DNA of 34,682 nucleotides from Kiritimatiellia bacterium (GTDB taxonomy: Bacteria; Verrucomicrobiota; Kiritimatiellia; SLAD01): NCBI GenBank assembly GCA_007126515.1, contig SLBD01000180.1, forward strand, positions 1 to 34,682, given 5' to 3'. The stretch's first letter is position 1. Each line of letters starts with the position of its first letter. The position numbers were made by a program, and so were the translations under genes. Shown one piece after another: positions 13,548-21,755 of the stretch. The notes beneath the pieces were generated by a model. It ran no database searches and was not told the DNA's origin. It saw nothing but the letters and a program-made list of their open reading frames with translations.

Positions 13548-15217
13548 TACCGGAAACTACTTTTGCCCATGAACTCCCGCAAAATCGACGTCGCGGGGAT
13601 GTGGTCGATCGGAATGCTTAGAAAACACTCAAGGAAGTCCAGCAGGCGCCGCGCCTCCGCATACTGCGGATGATAGGGCTTCACCTCGCGCAACAACGGC
13701 TCCGCCAAGGTCTTCAACGCCGCCAGCTCGTAGTCCAATGCTGAATTGAAGGCGGCATCCGCCTCCTTTTGAAAAGGAAAGATCCAGCGCTTCTCGCCCC
13801 GCCGCACGCTGGGCCACATTTGCAGAGTACCTAATGCGGAGTTTCCACGGAATTGATGATCCCGAACCATCCGCCGCACCAAGCGGTTGTCGGTCGTCGA
13901 TATGCGGTTATGAAAATCCAGATTCAATTGAGTTAAAGCACTGATGTAGATCTTGAATTTGTGCTCTGCAGGAATGGTAGCGGTCAACCGAGGATTGAGG
14001 GCGTGAATCCCTTCGATAATGACCATTTGACCCGGCTCAATTCGCAGCATATGCCCCTTGAAGGTGCGCTTGCCATTCTCAAAATTGAACTTGGGCATCT
14101 CTACTTCATCACCTTGGTCCAGCCGCTCCAAGTGCTCGTTCAACAGATCCAAATCGATTGTTTCAATGTGCTCAAAATCATATTCGCCCTGCTCGTCTCG
14201 AGGCGTCCGATCACGATCCACGAAGTAATCATCCACGGAAATAGTGACGGGACGCAAGCCGTTGACTCGCAATTGGACGGCCAATCGTTTTGAGAAGGTT
14301 GTCTTTCCAGAAGACGAAGGACCCGCAATACAAACCCACTTGATCCGATCACGCCCGGCAGCAATTTTATCGGAGATCTGAGCAATTTTCTTTTCCTGAT
14401 ACGCCTCAGAAATCTTGATGAAGTCGCTGCTCTCACCTTTGGCAATAATCTCGTTCAGTTGACCGGCTGTCTGTACGTCGACGATGCGCCCCCACTCTTT
14501 ATGTTCCTTGAAAATCTGGAACAAATGCGGCTGACGCTCAAAAGGCGGCATATGAGGCGCCGTTTCGCGTTCCGGATACTGAATCACAAATCCAGGCGGG
14601 TAGGAAATGATGTTGAAATGTGTCAGTGTTCCGGTGGAAGGAGCCAAAGGGCCATGGGCCAAATCGGTAAAATCTTCGCACGAATAAACCACAATTTTCG
14701 GCGGGTTTCGGAACCGTAGCAGGTTGTACTTATCCCACTGTTTCTCCTGTTCAAATCGGCCCACTGCCTCGCCAAAAGAAATTTTACGACGCTCAATCGG
14801 AACATCTTGCCGGACCAATTCCATCAATCGTCGATCAATTGCCTCTAACTGGGCGCCATCAATGCCCGACTGACCATTCATTTCGAAACTGCAATACAAC
14901 CCGGAACCCAAGGAGTGCTCAATCGAGAACCTTGCCTTCGGATACACATCGTTCACGGCCTTGGCCAACACAAAGGCGAGGGAGCGACGATACATGCGCC
15001 ACCCATTGGGATCTTCCATGGTGAGCAACTCAACGTTGCAATCCACTTCCAATGGATAGGTTAAAGAAACGACATCGTTATTCACCAGCGCCCCCAGATA
15101 CGGCAATCCAGAGGTTGCACAACCGGCCTGCTTCATTAAATCTGCAACGACGGTTTGCGGGGGACACCGCACAGTGCGTCCATCACTTAAAACAACTGTA
15201 ATCTCTTGCTTCTGCAT
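13544..15217 (-). CDS. TGS-domain nucleoside (uridine-like) kinase
   Basis: 557 residues from the ATG at 15217, which has AGGAG eight bases upstream; an in-frame start at 15259 adds 14 residues without a site. Domains: a TGS-like N-terminus (about 1-65, 'ITVVLSDGRTVRCPPQTVVADLM'), a region resembling the second additional domain of threonyl-tRNA synthetase (about 70-200, with 'SIEHSLGSGLYCSF'), then a phosphoribulokinase/uridine kinase domain (about 290-500) with P-loop 'CIAGPSSSGKTTFSKRLA' (GPSSSGKT at 299-306), 'ISVDDYFVDRDRTPRDEQGEYDFEHIETIDL' and 'IIEGIHALNP'. This architecture is known in Bacteroides, Clostridia and PVC bacteria as a nucleoside kinase. Substrate is inferred. Confidence 0.85.
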   Translation of the reverse strand: MQKQEITVVLSDGRTVRCPPQTVVADLMKQAGCATSGLPYLGALVNNDVVSLTYPLEVDCNVELLTMEDPNGWRMYRRSLAFVLAKAVNDVYPKARFSIEHSLGSGLYCSFEMNGQSGIDGAQLEAIDRRLMELVRQDVPIERRKISFGEAVGRFEQEKQWDKYNLLRFRNPPKIVVYSCEDFTDLAHGPLAPSTGTLTHFNIISYPPGFVIQYPERETAPHMPPFERQPHLFQIFKEHKEWGRIVDVQTAGQLNEIIAKGESSDFIKISEAYQEKKIAQISDKIAAGRDRIKWVCIAGPSSSGKTTFSKRLAVQLRVNGLRPVTISVDDYFVDRDRTPRDEQGEYDFEHIETIDLDLLNEHLERLDQGDEVEMPKFNFENGKRTFKGHMLRIEPGQMVIIEGIHALNPRLTATIPAEHKFKIYISALTQLNLDFHNRISTTDNRLVRRMVRDHQFRGNSALGTLQMWPSVRRGEKRWIFPFQKEADAAFNSALDYELAALKTLAEPLLREVKPYHPQYAEARRLLDFLECFLSIPIDHIPATSILREFMGKSSFRY

Positions 15218-15284
15218 ATCCGTTTCTCCTTCTCTCAGCGCTGATGATCCTGTCGGCAACGGGTTGATTCAGTCCCATCCATTC

Positions 15285-15417
15285 CAGCAATTCTAATTAT
15301 GGCCTCTTCCGGCTGAAGCCGGTACTACAAACAACCTGATTCCCCCCGAAACCCCGCATGTAGTTCCGGCTTTAGCCGGTCTTCTACAAGAGTTTCTGGC
15401 CATAATTAGAATTGCTG
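15285..15417. repeat. 133-bp nested palindromic (REP/MITE-like) element
   Basis: The outer arms CAGCAATTCTAATTATGGCC (15285-15304) and its exact reverse complement (15398-15417) form a perfect 20-bp inverted repeat. Inside, CCGGCTGAAGCCGGTACTAC (15310-15329) and the reverse complement of 15361-15380 (CCGGCTAAAGCCGGAACTAC) match at 18 of 20 positions, each with its own CCGGCT/AGCCGG hairpin. No reading frame of note lies between. Such CCGGCT..AGCCGG units are a known type of dispersed bacterial repeat. It occupies the divergent space between the kinase (start 15217) and methyltransferase (start 15550), which otherwise holds only the promoter at 15436-15464. Confidence 0.8.
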
Positions 15418-15435
15418 CATCCATTCAGCTTTCTA

Positions 15436-15464
15436 TTGTCACCAAGCCAGCGGATAGGTATAAC
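15436..15464 (+). promoter_or_regulatory. Sigma70 promoter for methyltransferase-fetAB operon
   Basis: TTGTCA (15436-15441), a 17-bp spacer and TATAAC (15459-15464) match five of six consensus positions in each box. Transcription would start near 15471, leaving an ~80-base leader before the ATG at 15550, which is preceded by AGGGA. It lies just beyond the palindromic element. Confidence 0.6.
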
Positions 15465-15549
15465 CACCTTTGGCAGGAAGAGAAATCTTTTTTTATTGAT
15501 TTCACTCTCACGGCAATGTGTCCCCTGCCGATTGAGGGACTGATCACAC

Positions 15550-16353
15550 ATGGATAATCAAGCACAGTTGCTATTTGCAAAGTCGTATCAGCTCAGAAAC
15601 CGGCTGAAACGAATTCAGCTTGCCCTGGGCCCGATGGAGGAGCGCAGCGGGCTCTGTATCGGCCCTGTGCCGATGGCCTTGCGAGCCCGACTGATGGCAA
15701 TCGGGGGAGATTGGTCCTTTTCAGGCGCAGCTGACGGCCGACTCCCGTTTCGGGACGGCTCGTTTGATCGTGTAGTATTGCTGGATCACCTGGAAATGGT
15801 GCCCGATGATTACGCGTTTCTTGCTGATGTGCATCGCGTGCTAAAGACCGCAGGCATTCTGTTTGTTGATGTCGAAAACCGCAAGCGTTGGACCTTCTGG
15901 TGCCCGTTACGTCGTTTATTTGGAGTCGGGGAACGAGCAGAGTCCCGAGTTCGACCGGGATATACCGAGCGCGAATTATTTGATCTACTCAAAGATGGAT
16001 TCGACCTGCAAGAGGCCCGTACCTATTCTCGATTTTTCGTTGAAGGAATTGAAACCCTGCAGCGACTTGCTCTGGGAGCATTTGTTGGCGGCATGTCGGC
16101 TAGCTCAGAGGAGGATGCAGAGGAAGATGACACGATCGCCGGACGGATAGCCCGCATCCAAGCGATCTCCTACCCCTTCTTCCTACTGGCGGCAAAACTC
16201 GACTGGTTACTCTTCTATACACATGGGTACCGACTCTATGCGATCGCCCGGCGGCGACTCTGGAAGCCACGACGCACCCCCAAACTGAGGGATGGCCGGA
16301 CACTGGCCGATGCCACACTCAATACGAAAATTGGCACCGCCGCCCCGTTCTGA
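15550..16353 (+). CDS. Class I SAM-dependent methyltransferase
   Basis: 267 residues. 'GLCIGPVPMALRARLMAIGGDWSFSGAADGRLPFRDGSFDRVVLLDHLEMVPDDYAFLADVHRVLKTAGILFVDVEN' follows the Methyltransf_11 plan: a degenerate glycine-rich SAM loop, 'LPF.DGSFD.V' after strand 4 and 'HRVLK.AGIL' before strand 5. The loop lacks the usual D/E-x-G-x-G, so SAM binding may be altered. The C-terminal ~90 residues include an acidic run (SSEEDAEEDDT, about 182-192) and a hydrophobic stretch ('YPFFLLAAKLDWLLFY', about 205-220) that may contact the membrane. Substrate unknown. fetA starts 13 bp downstream, so they are probably co-transcribed. Confidence 0.75.
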   Translation: MDNQAQLLFAKSYQLRNRLKRIQLALGPMEERSGLCIGPVPMALRARLMAIGGDWSFSGAADGRLPFRDGSFDRVVLLDHLEMVPDDYAFLADVHRVLKTAGILFVDVENRKRWTFWCPLRRLFGVGERAESRVRPGYTERELFDLLKDGFDLQEARTYSRFFVEGIETLQRLALGAFVGGMSASSEEDAEEDDTIAGRIARIQAISYPFFLLAAKLDWLLFYTHGYRLYAIARRRLWKPRRTPKLRDGRTLADATLNTKIGTAAPF

Positions 16354-16366
16354 TTGCTGAGGGCTC

Positions 16367-17002
16367 ATGCAGGAACCGGCCATCGATATCAGCCAGATAG
16401 ATGTTGTCCTCGGAGGGCAATCCGTGCTCTCTTCTTTTTCACTGCAGGCGGAAACAGGCGAAAAGATCTGTCTATACGGCGCATCCGGATGCGGGAAGTC
16501 GACCTTGTTGCGCTGTCTGCTGGGCCTCGTGATTCCCCGCGCCGGGGCCATTCGCATCCAGAGCACGCCCCTAAACGCCCAGTCTATCTGGCACCTTCGC
16601 GCTCTCATGGCCTGGGTGCCACAAGATCCGGATTGGGGAACGTTGACGGTTCGGGATGCGTTGCTACGCCCTTTTTCCTTCCGAGTGAACCAGAGCCTGC
16701 CAATGCCCGAGTCACAGATCCCTGAATGGTTGGATCGACTCCAGTTACCGGAAAGTCTCTTGAACAAATCGACCCAGGATCTGTCAGGCGGAGAGAAACA
16801 GCGAGTCGGAATGGTGGGTGCCCTGCTCTTGAATCGCCCCATCCTGCTTCTGGACGAAGTGACGTCTGCACTGGACAGCGCTAATCGCGACCGCGTCCGG
16901 GAAGCGCTGGATGACCTGCAAGATCGGACAGTGCTGGCCGTATCCCACGACGCAGATACAGAAACGTGGGCAGATCGGCGAATGGATCTGGGGGATCGTT
17001 GA
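16367..17002 (+). CDS. fetA: Iron export ABC transporter ATPase FetA (YbbL-type)
   Basis: 211 residues, with GAGGG just before the ATG. A complete ABC ATPase: Walker A 'LYGASGCGKSTLLRCLLGL', Q-loop 'WVPQDPDWGTLTV', signature 'DLSGGEKQRVG', Walker B 'PILLLDEVTSALD' and H-loop 'LAVSHD'. Its length and the directly overlapping UPF0014 permease identify it as FetA. In E. coli FetAB exports iron and raises resistance to oxidative stress. The stop and the fetB start overlap as TGATG (17000-17004). The family assignment relies mainly on the neighbour, since the ATPase alone is generic. Confidence 0.85.
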   Translation: MQEPAIDISQIDVVLGGQSVLSSFSLQAETGEKICLYGASGCGKSTLLRCLLGLVIPRAGAIRIQSTPLNAQSIWHLRALMAWVPQDPDWGTLTVRDALLRPFSFRVNQSLPMPESQIPEWLDRLQLPESLLNKSTQDLSGGEKQRVGMVGALLLNRPILLLDEVTSALDSANRDRVREALDDLQDRTVLAVSHDADTETWADRRMDLGDR

Positions 17003-17781
17003 TGCACGAAATCTCCACGAGCGGATTATTGATCGGGTATTTATTGCTGGCAATCCCGCTCGCCATCCTTTTGTGGGCGCGGGTGCCGATGATACCCTCT
17101 GTCCTGTGGTCCGTCGTGCGGATGACCGTCCAGCTGTTGCTGGTCGGCTTCTATCTGCGCTTTGTGTTTGCCTTGAACCATCTGGCCATCAACCTTGCGT
17201 GGCTGTTGATTATGATTATGGTGGCGGATGGTGCGGCGCTGACGGGCAGTGGATTGAGGCTGCGCCGCATGGGACCAGCTTTGTTTATTGCAGTCGCGGT
17301 GGGCACACTGGTCCCTGTCCTGATATTCACCGGAGGGATTCTACGACTGGATTCTTTATTCGAAGCCCAATACCTGATTCCGATTTCAGGCATGGTGTTG
17401 GGCAACTGTCTGCGGGCAGACATCATTGGCTTGCGCGCCTTCTACGGAGCCATTCGCAAGAACCGCGGCGCCTGTCAGCTATGCCTGACAGAGGGCGCAA
17501 CGCTACACGAAATGACGAGGCCGTGGCTGCGAGATGCCCTCGAAGCCGCGTTAGCCCCTACCGTTGCGACCATGGCCACAATCGGCCTGGTATCTCTGCC
17601 CGGGATGATGACCGGCGTCATTCTTGCTGGAGCCGATCCGATGACCGCCGTCATCTACCAAATCGCCATTATGATCGCCATCTTCTCCGGCACCGCACTG
17701 ACCGTTCTGCTCGCAATCCTGCTCTCGTTGCGCAGCAGCTTCGATCCGTACGGGAATCTCGACGAACGGATTTTTCGTTGA
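17002..17781 (+). CDS. fetB: Iron export permease FetB (YbbM, UPF0014)
   Basis: 259 residues from the ATG at 17002, which overlaps the fetA stop; a start 12 codons upstream would lie inside fetA. About seven membrane helices span the protein. 'RMTVQLLLVGFYLRFVF', 'ISGMVLGNCLRADIIGL', 'EGATLHEMTRPWLRDALEAALAPTVATMATIGLVSLPGMMTGVILAG' and 'IMIAIFSGTALTVLLAILL' are the UPF0014 hallmarks; the LPGMMTG segment is the most diagnostic. It is the inner-membrane partner of FetA. Only 9 bp separate its stop from the convergent ettA stop. Confidence 0.9.
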   Translation: MHEISTSGLLIGYLLLAIPLAILLWARVPMIPSVLWSVVRMTVQLLLVGFYLRFVFALNHLAINLAWLLIMIMVADGAALTGSGLRLRRMGPALFIAVAVGTLVPVLIFTGGILRLDSLFEAQYLIPISGMVLGNCLRADIIGLRAFYGAIRKNRGACQLCLTEGATLHEMTRPWLRDALEAALAPTVATMATIGLVSLPGMMTGVILAGADPMTAVIYQIAIMIAIFSGTALTVLLAILLSLRSSFDPYGNLDERIFR

Positions 17782-17790
17782 GCCGCAGCC

Positions 17791-19464
17791 TCACCGATGA
17801 ATCGGTCGAAACTTGATCCGGTGCGGTCGGTCGGCCGCATCCCCCAAGAGGCGGCGACGTTGCTCATGGTATGCCTCATAGTTTCCTTCAAACCAAACGA
17901 CGGAGCCATCATCTTCAAAGGCGAGGATATGAGTGGCAATCCGATCCAGAAACCAGCGATCATGGCTAATCACCACCGCGCAGCCGCCAAAATCGATCAA
18001 TCCCTCCTCCAGCGAACGCAGTGTGTCGACATCAAGATCGTTGCTGGGCTCGTCCAACAGCAGCAGATTGCCGCCGCCGCGCAGTAAGCGGGCAAGATGA
18101 ACGCGATTTCGTTCTCCTCCGGACATCACGCCGACTTTCTTTTGCTGATCGGCCCCACGAAAATTAAAGCGCGCACAGTACGCGCGACTATTCATTGTGC
18201 GCCCGCCCAACTCAACCGTGTCCTCTCCGCCACTGATGGCCTCGAACACCGTGTCCTCTGGATTGAGGTCATCGCGGAGCTGGTCGACATAGGAAATCGC
18301 CACAGTCGCCCCGACCTCCAAGCGACCGCCGGTGGGCTCCTCTTGACCGGTGATCATCCGAAACAAGGTCGTCTTTCCGGCCCCATTACCGCCAATCACG
18401 CCGACGATTCCGCCCGGCGGCAAATCAAATGACACATTCTCCATGATTAACCGGTCGCCGTACGCCTTGGAGAGCTCCGTCGCCCGCACCACCAAGTCGC
18501 CCAGCCGCGGTCCCGGCGGAATCCGAATCTGCAATTGATCTTCACGCGTATCCGCCTGCTGCGCCGCCAATTCGTCGTAGCGCTTCAAACGCGCCTTGTT
18601 CTTCGTCAACCGCGAAGACGCATTCAACCGCACCCAAGCCAGTTCCTGCTCCAGCAGTTTCCGCCGCGAGGCGGTCTGCCGGGCTTCGCGCTCCATGCGT
18701 TGCTGCTTCTGCTCCAACCAGCTTTCATAATTGCCTTTATAGGGGTTCGCGCGCCCCTGCTCCAACTCCAGAATCCATTCGGTCACGTTGGAAAGGAAGT
18801 ACCGATCGTGAGTCACCACCACCAATGTCCCGCCAAACCGCTTCAGATAGGTTTCCAGCCAGGCCGTAGATTCTGCATCCAAATGGTTCGTAGGCTCATC
18901 GAGCAGCAAGACATCGGGATTGGAGAGCAACAGTCGACACAAGGCCACCCGCCGTCGCTCACCACCCGAAAGAATGGACACATCGGCATCGGCAGGCGGC
19001 AGACGCAATGCGTCCATGGCCATTTCTACTTGATGATCCAGCTCCCAGAGGTCGCCGGTATCAATCTGATTCTGAACCCGATCAAACTCGTCTTCCAGTT
19101 TGCGCTGCTGTTCCGGGGAATGATCCTCCCCGAGCAATCCGCACAGTTCATCGTAGCGATCCAAAATCCGCCGCGCTTCAGCAACCCCCTCATCTACATT
19201 ACCCTGCACATCCTTGTCAGGATTGAGTTGAGGCTCCTGGGGCAGATACCCAATTTTGACGTTGGGCGCAATTTGAACCTCCCCCGTATAGTCCGTGTCA
19301 AGTCCCGCCAAAATTCGCAACAGCGAGGACTTACCCGATCCATTCGCGCCAATCACTCCGATCTTGGCCCCGAAAAAGAAGGCCAGCGTGACATTATCCA
19401 AGATGGTTTTGCGATCGTGCTGACGCGTCATCTGCATCAGGTTAAAGACATATTCTCCAGCCAT
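17791..19464 (-). CDS. ettA: Energy-dependent translational throttle protein EttA (ABC-F)
   Basis: 557 residues, close to the usual EttA length (about 555). It has two ABC domains: Walker A 'GANGSGKSSLLRILAGL' and 'GGNGAGKTTLFRMI', signatures 'LSGGERRRVALCRLLL' and 'MSGGERNRVHLARLL', Walker B 'VLLLDEPTNHLD' and 'LLLLDEPSNDLD'. The insert between 'LNPDKDVQGNVDEGV' and 'LWELDHQ' is the arm domain, and the linker with 'YKGNYESWLEQKQQRMEREARQ' is typical of EttA. EttA binds the ribosomal E site and gates early elongation by ATP/ADP ratio. It is encoded 36 bp after the upstream membrane-protein gene, so may be cotranscribed. Confidence 0.92.
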   Translation of the reverse strand: MAGEYVFNLMQMTRQHDRKTILDNVTLAFFFGAKIGVIGANGSGKSSLLRILAGLDTDYTGEVQIAPNVKIGYLPQEPQLNPDKDVQGNVDEGVAEARRILDRYDELCGLLGEDHSPEQQRKLEDEFDRVQNQIDTGDLWELDHQVEMAMDALRLPPADADVSILSGGERRRVALCRLLLSNPDVLLLDEPTNHLDAESTAWLETYLKRFGGTLVVVTHDRYFLSNVTEWILELEQGRANPYKGNYESWLEQKQQRMEREARQTASRRKLLEQELAWVRLNASSRLTKNKARLKRYDELAAQQADTREDQLQIRIPPGPRLGDLVVRATELSKAYGDRLIMENVSFDLPPGGIVGVIGGNGAGKTTLFRMITGQEEPTGGRLEVGATVAISYVDQLRDDLNPEDTVFEAISGGEDTVELGGRTMNSRAYCARFNFRGADQQKKVGVMSGGERNRVHLARLLRGGGNLLLLDEPSNDLDVDTLRSLEEGLIDFGGCAVVISHDRWFLDRIATHILAFEDDGSVVWFEGNYEAYHEQRRRLLGDAADRPHRIKFRPIHR

Positions 19465-19500
19465 AGGTTTGTTTTCTTTCGTAGTAGAGACGAACGAGAA

Positions 19501-21546
19501 TCAGATCGAGCCACGCAGGAACTGTTCGGTCAACTCAGGATTCAAGGAACGAGCACGCTCGATGGATTGCCGGGCATCAATCGATTGCCCCGACTGCTGG
19601 TAGGCTTGGCTCAGATATAACCAACCCCAGACTTGGTCTGGCGCTACTTGGTTCACAACGCGCAGGTGCCGAATGGCTGAGGCCGAATCTCCCAGCGCCA
19701 ACTGACTGATGCCCAAATTCAAATGAGCAGTCAGCCATTCCGAGCTTTCCCGGTTGACGCGATCCACTGCACGACTTAACTCTCGAACGGCTGCAGCATG
19801 ATTGCCGAGATAGCGCTGGCAAATTCCCAAATTCAATGAGACGAGGCTCATTCGTGGAGCTTGAACTTGAAGGAGTCCATAGCAGGCCGCTGCCTGTTGG
19901 AATTGGTTATTCGCCATAAAAATGGGGGCCGCCCCCAGCAACGCTGCCGATAGCGGTGGTTGTCGGAAACGACCGATTTGCTCGCGCAACGACCGACGGG
20001 ACTCCTCCAGGCTTCGCTGACCCTCTTGCCATATAGCCTCTCGCTGCGCAGCTAATTGTGGATACTGGGTCACATTCCGAATCAGAATCGTGGTACTTCC
20101 ATCAAAATACAGGGGCTCCCAATCCGGCTGACTGCCAATGGAACGAACGGCCTCCGCTGATCGGCTCCACAAATTATTAATCACAATTGCATCGGGTTCA
20201 TAGTCCCGCATCAGCTGGTTCCAGGCCTCAGTTTGACCGGACAAAGCCGCTGTCAATTGTCCGAAAACCAACCGCCCATGGACTCCCACTCGATCATCGA
20301 TGAATGTCTGGCGATCCGGTAAGGCATACGCGAGAAACCCACCATCCATCGGCAAGTGTACCCATCGTTCTGGAAACTCGTCATGTTGCAAAACAGGCAA
20401 GGCCGAATAGGCGGTGGCTGCCTTATTCACTCCCAGCCCAAATGATGAAAAGCTGCCGGTTGAAATAAAATAGCGATTCGACACCAAGGAAAACATGGAC
20501 AGCAACGCGACTCCAACCACGCCCGTGGCACCCCCCCAACCGCCAAACAGGGTGTGCGAGATCTGAGGCAACTTACTGGAGATCAAATCTCCAGCCGCCT
20601 GCAAGCTAATGGCCAGAAAAGGAAAAGATAACAAGGCAAACCAATGGATACCTGTGGCGACAGAACGCACGGCCAAAAGAGCGCCGACCATCGCAACTGC
20701 AGTAAGCGCAACGGGCAATGGCTGCTTACATGTTAGCAAACCAACCGCCCCGATGATTAATGCCACTGTGACCACACCGCCCGCCAAACGAGAATCAAAT
20801 AGACCACTCACCGGTGAGATCCAATCACGATATAAGGCTCCCGCAAATGCCCCCTCAAGGCCTCCATACAAACCCACTCCAAATGGATTCACACATGTCG
20901 CCACCAACAAAGCGACGACCCACCCGATCGCTGGCAGTACGGGAGCAAAACTCCTCACTCCCTGCGGCTGAGCAAAGTACGTTTGAACGGCAAACAAAGC
21001 CGTGATCACAGGTCCCCACAAAAAGGAAATGTGCATATTCGCCCACACAATTTGTACCGGCAGAAGCACCGCAAAGGTTTTCAAATTCCAAGCCGATCGG
21101 GATAGCATGACTAAAAATATCGATGCAAACAGCAGACTGAACACTCCTGGGCGCACCAGAAACTGCGGCGCCAGCAACCAAGCCGCCACACACAGGGCAA
21201 GAGCAAGCGCCCCATCCGACACCAGGGGGCGCAGCAAACGGACCAACAGATAGAAGGCAACGCCAACAGCCAACATGTGCAACAGCGTCACCCCAACGGC
21301 ACCGCCCCATCCCCAGATCGTCGCGAGCATCCAGTCATACAGCCAATTTGTATTGATCCATGATGCGCCTTCACTGATCCTTGTAAACGGATCGAGGCGG
21401 GTGAACCCTTGTTGCCCCGACGCCAAATGCATCCAAAAGTCGCTGTGACTAATCGTCCGCAGTCCAGGCAGCAATACAACAAACATGCCTAGAGCAACCA
21501 CCCACGAGCAGCGGGCAGGAGAACGAGTGGTATCGGTTTGGTTCAT
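19501..21546 (-). CDS. Polytopic membrane protein with C-terminal TPR repeats
   Basis: 681 residues from the ATG at 21546, which has AAGGAG eight bases upstream; a start at 21582 is less likely. About ten or more membrane helices occupy residues 15-375. After the first comes 'SHSDFWMHLASGQ...DPFTRISEGASWINTNWLYDWML', a 'D.WWHLA.G...DPFS' and 'W...WL' pattern recalled from uncharacterised polytopic proteins of PVC bacteria that resemble lipid-linked glycosyltransferases in layout. A soluble segment follows, then at least three TPR-like helical pairs (about 540-680: 'AACYGLLQVQAPRMSLVSLNLGICQRYLGN', 'LNLGISQLALGDSASAIRHL', 'AYQQSGQSIDARQSIERARSL'). Function unknown; envelope polysaccharide work is a guess. 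Confidence 0.7.
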   Translation of the reverse strand: MNQTDTTRSPARCSWVVALGMFVVLLPGLRTISHSDFWMHLASGQQGFTRLDPFTRISEGASWINTNWLYDWMLATIWGWGGAVGVTLLHMLAVGVAFYLLVRLLRPLVSDGALALALCVAAWLLAPQFLVRPGVFSLLFASIFLVMLSRSAWNLKTFAVLLPVQIVWANMHISFLWGPVITALFAVQTYFAQPQGVRSFAPVLPAIGWVVALLVATCVNPFGVGLYGGLEGAFAGALYRDWISPVSGLFDSRLAGGVVTVALIIGAVGLLTCKQPLPVALTAVAMVGALLAVRSVATGIHWFALLSFPFLAISLQAAGDLISSKLPQISHTLFGGWGGATGVVGVALLSMFSLVSNRYFISTGSFSSFGLGVNKAATAYSALPVLQHDEFPERWVHLPMDGGFLAYALPDRQTFIDDRVGVHGRLVFGQLTAALSGQTEAWNQLMRDYEPDAIVINNLWSRSAEAVRSIGSQPDWEPLYFDGSTTILIRNVTQYPQLAAQREAIWQEGQRSLEESRRSLREQIGRFRQPPLSAALLGAAPIFMANNQFQQAAACYGLLQVQAPRMSLVSLNLGICQRYLGNHAAAVRELSRAVDRVNRESSEWLTAHLNLGISQLALGDSASAIRHLRVVNQVAPDQVWGWLYLSQAYQQSGQSIDARQSIERARSLNPELTEQFLRGSI

Positions 21547-21680
21547 TACATAGCTCCTTCCAATCAGATCAATCTCACCCAATATGATGTAACTTTCCTC
21601 GGATTGTCGAGTTGTTCTGCCATGTTGGACCTCAGGATGGCATGAATGTTCAGGATTCCAACAACCGGAACCTCAACCAT

Positions 21681-21719
21681 AAAAAGCCCTCGTGCACAGG
21701 AGATGCTGCGCACGAGGGC
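21681..21719 (-). terminator. Rho-independent terminator of the GH13 amylase gene
   Basis: On the minus strand GCCCTCGTGC (21719-21710) and GCACGAGGGC (21695-21686) form a perfect 10-bp GC-rich stem around 14 nt, followed by TTTTTA (21685-21680). It lies 36 bp past the amylase stop and is the strongest terminator seen in the window. Confidence 0.9.
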
Positions 21720-21755
21720 ATGGATCGAATTCAATTTCGAATAATTGGGTCTAGC

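Noticed and set aside
16911-17816. Long plus-strand frame (301 codons) across fetB
   Set aside because: It overlaps fetA and the whole of fetB in another frame, and its translation is Arg/His/Cys-rich with no family motif, while fetB is a clear membrane protein.
18535-19620. 361-codon plus-strand frame opposite ettA
   Set aside because: Antisense shadow of a conserved ABC-F gene; no recognisable domain and no ribosome site.
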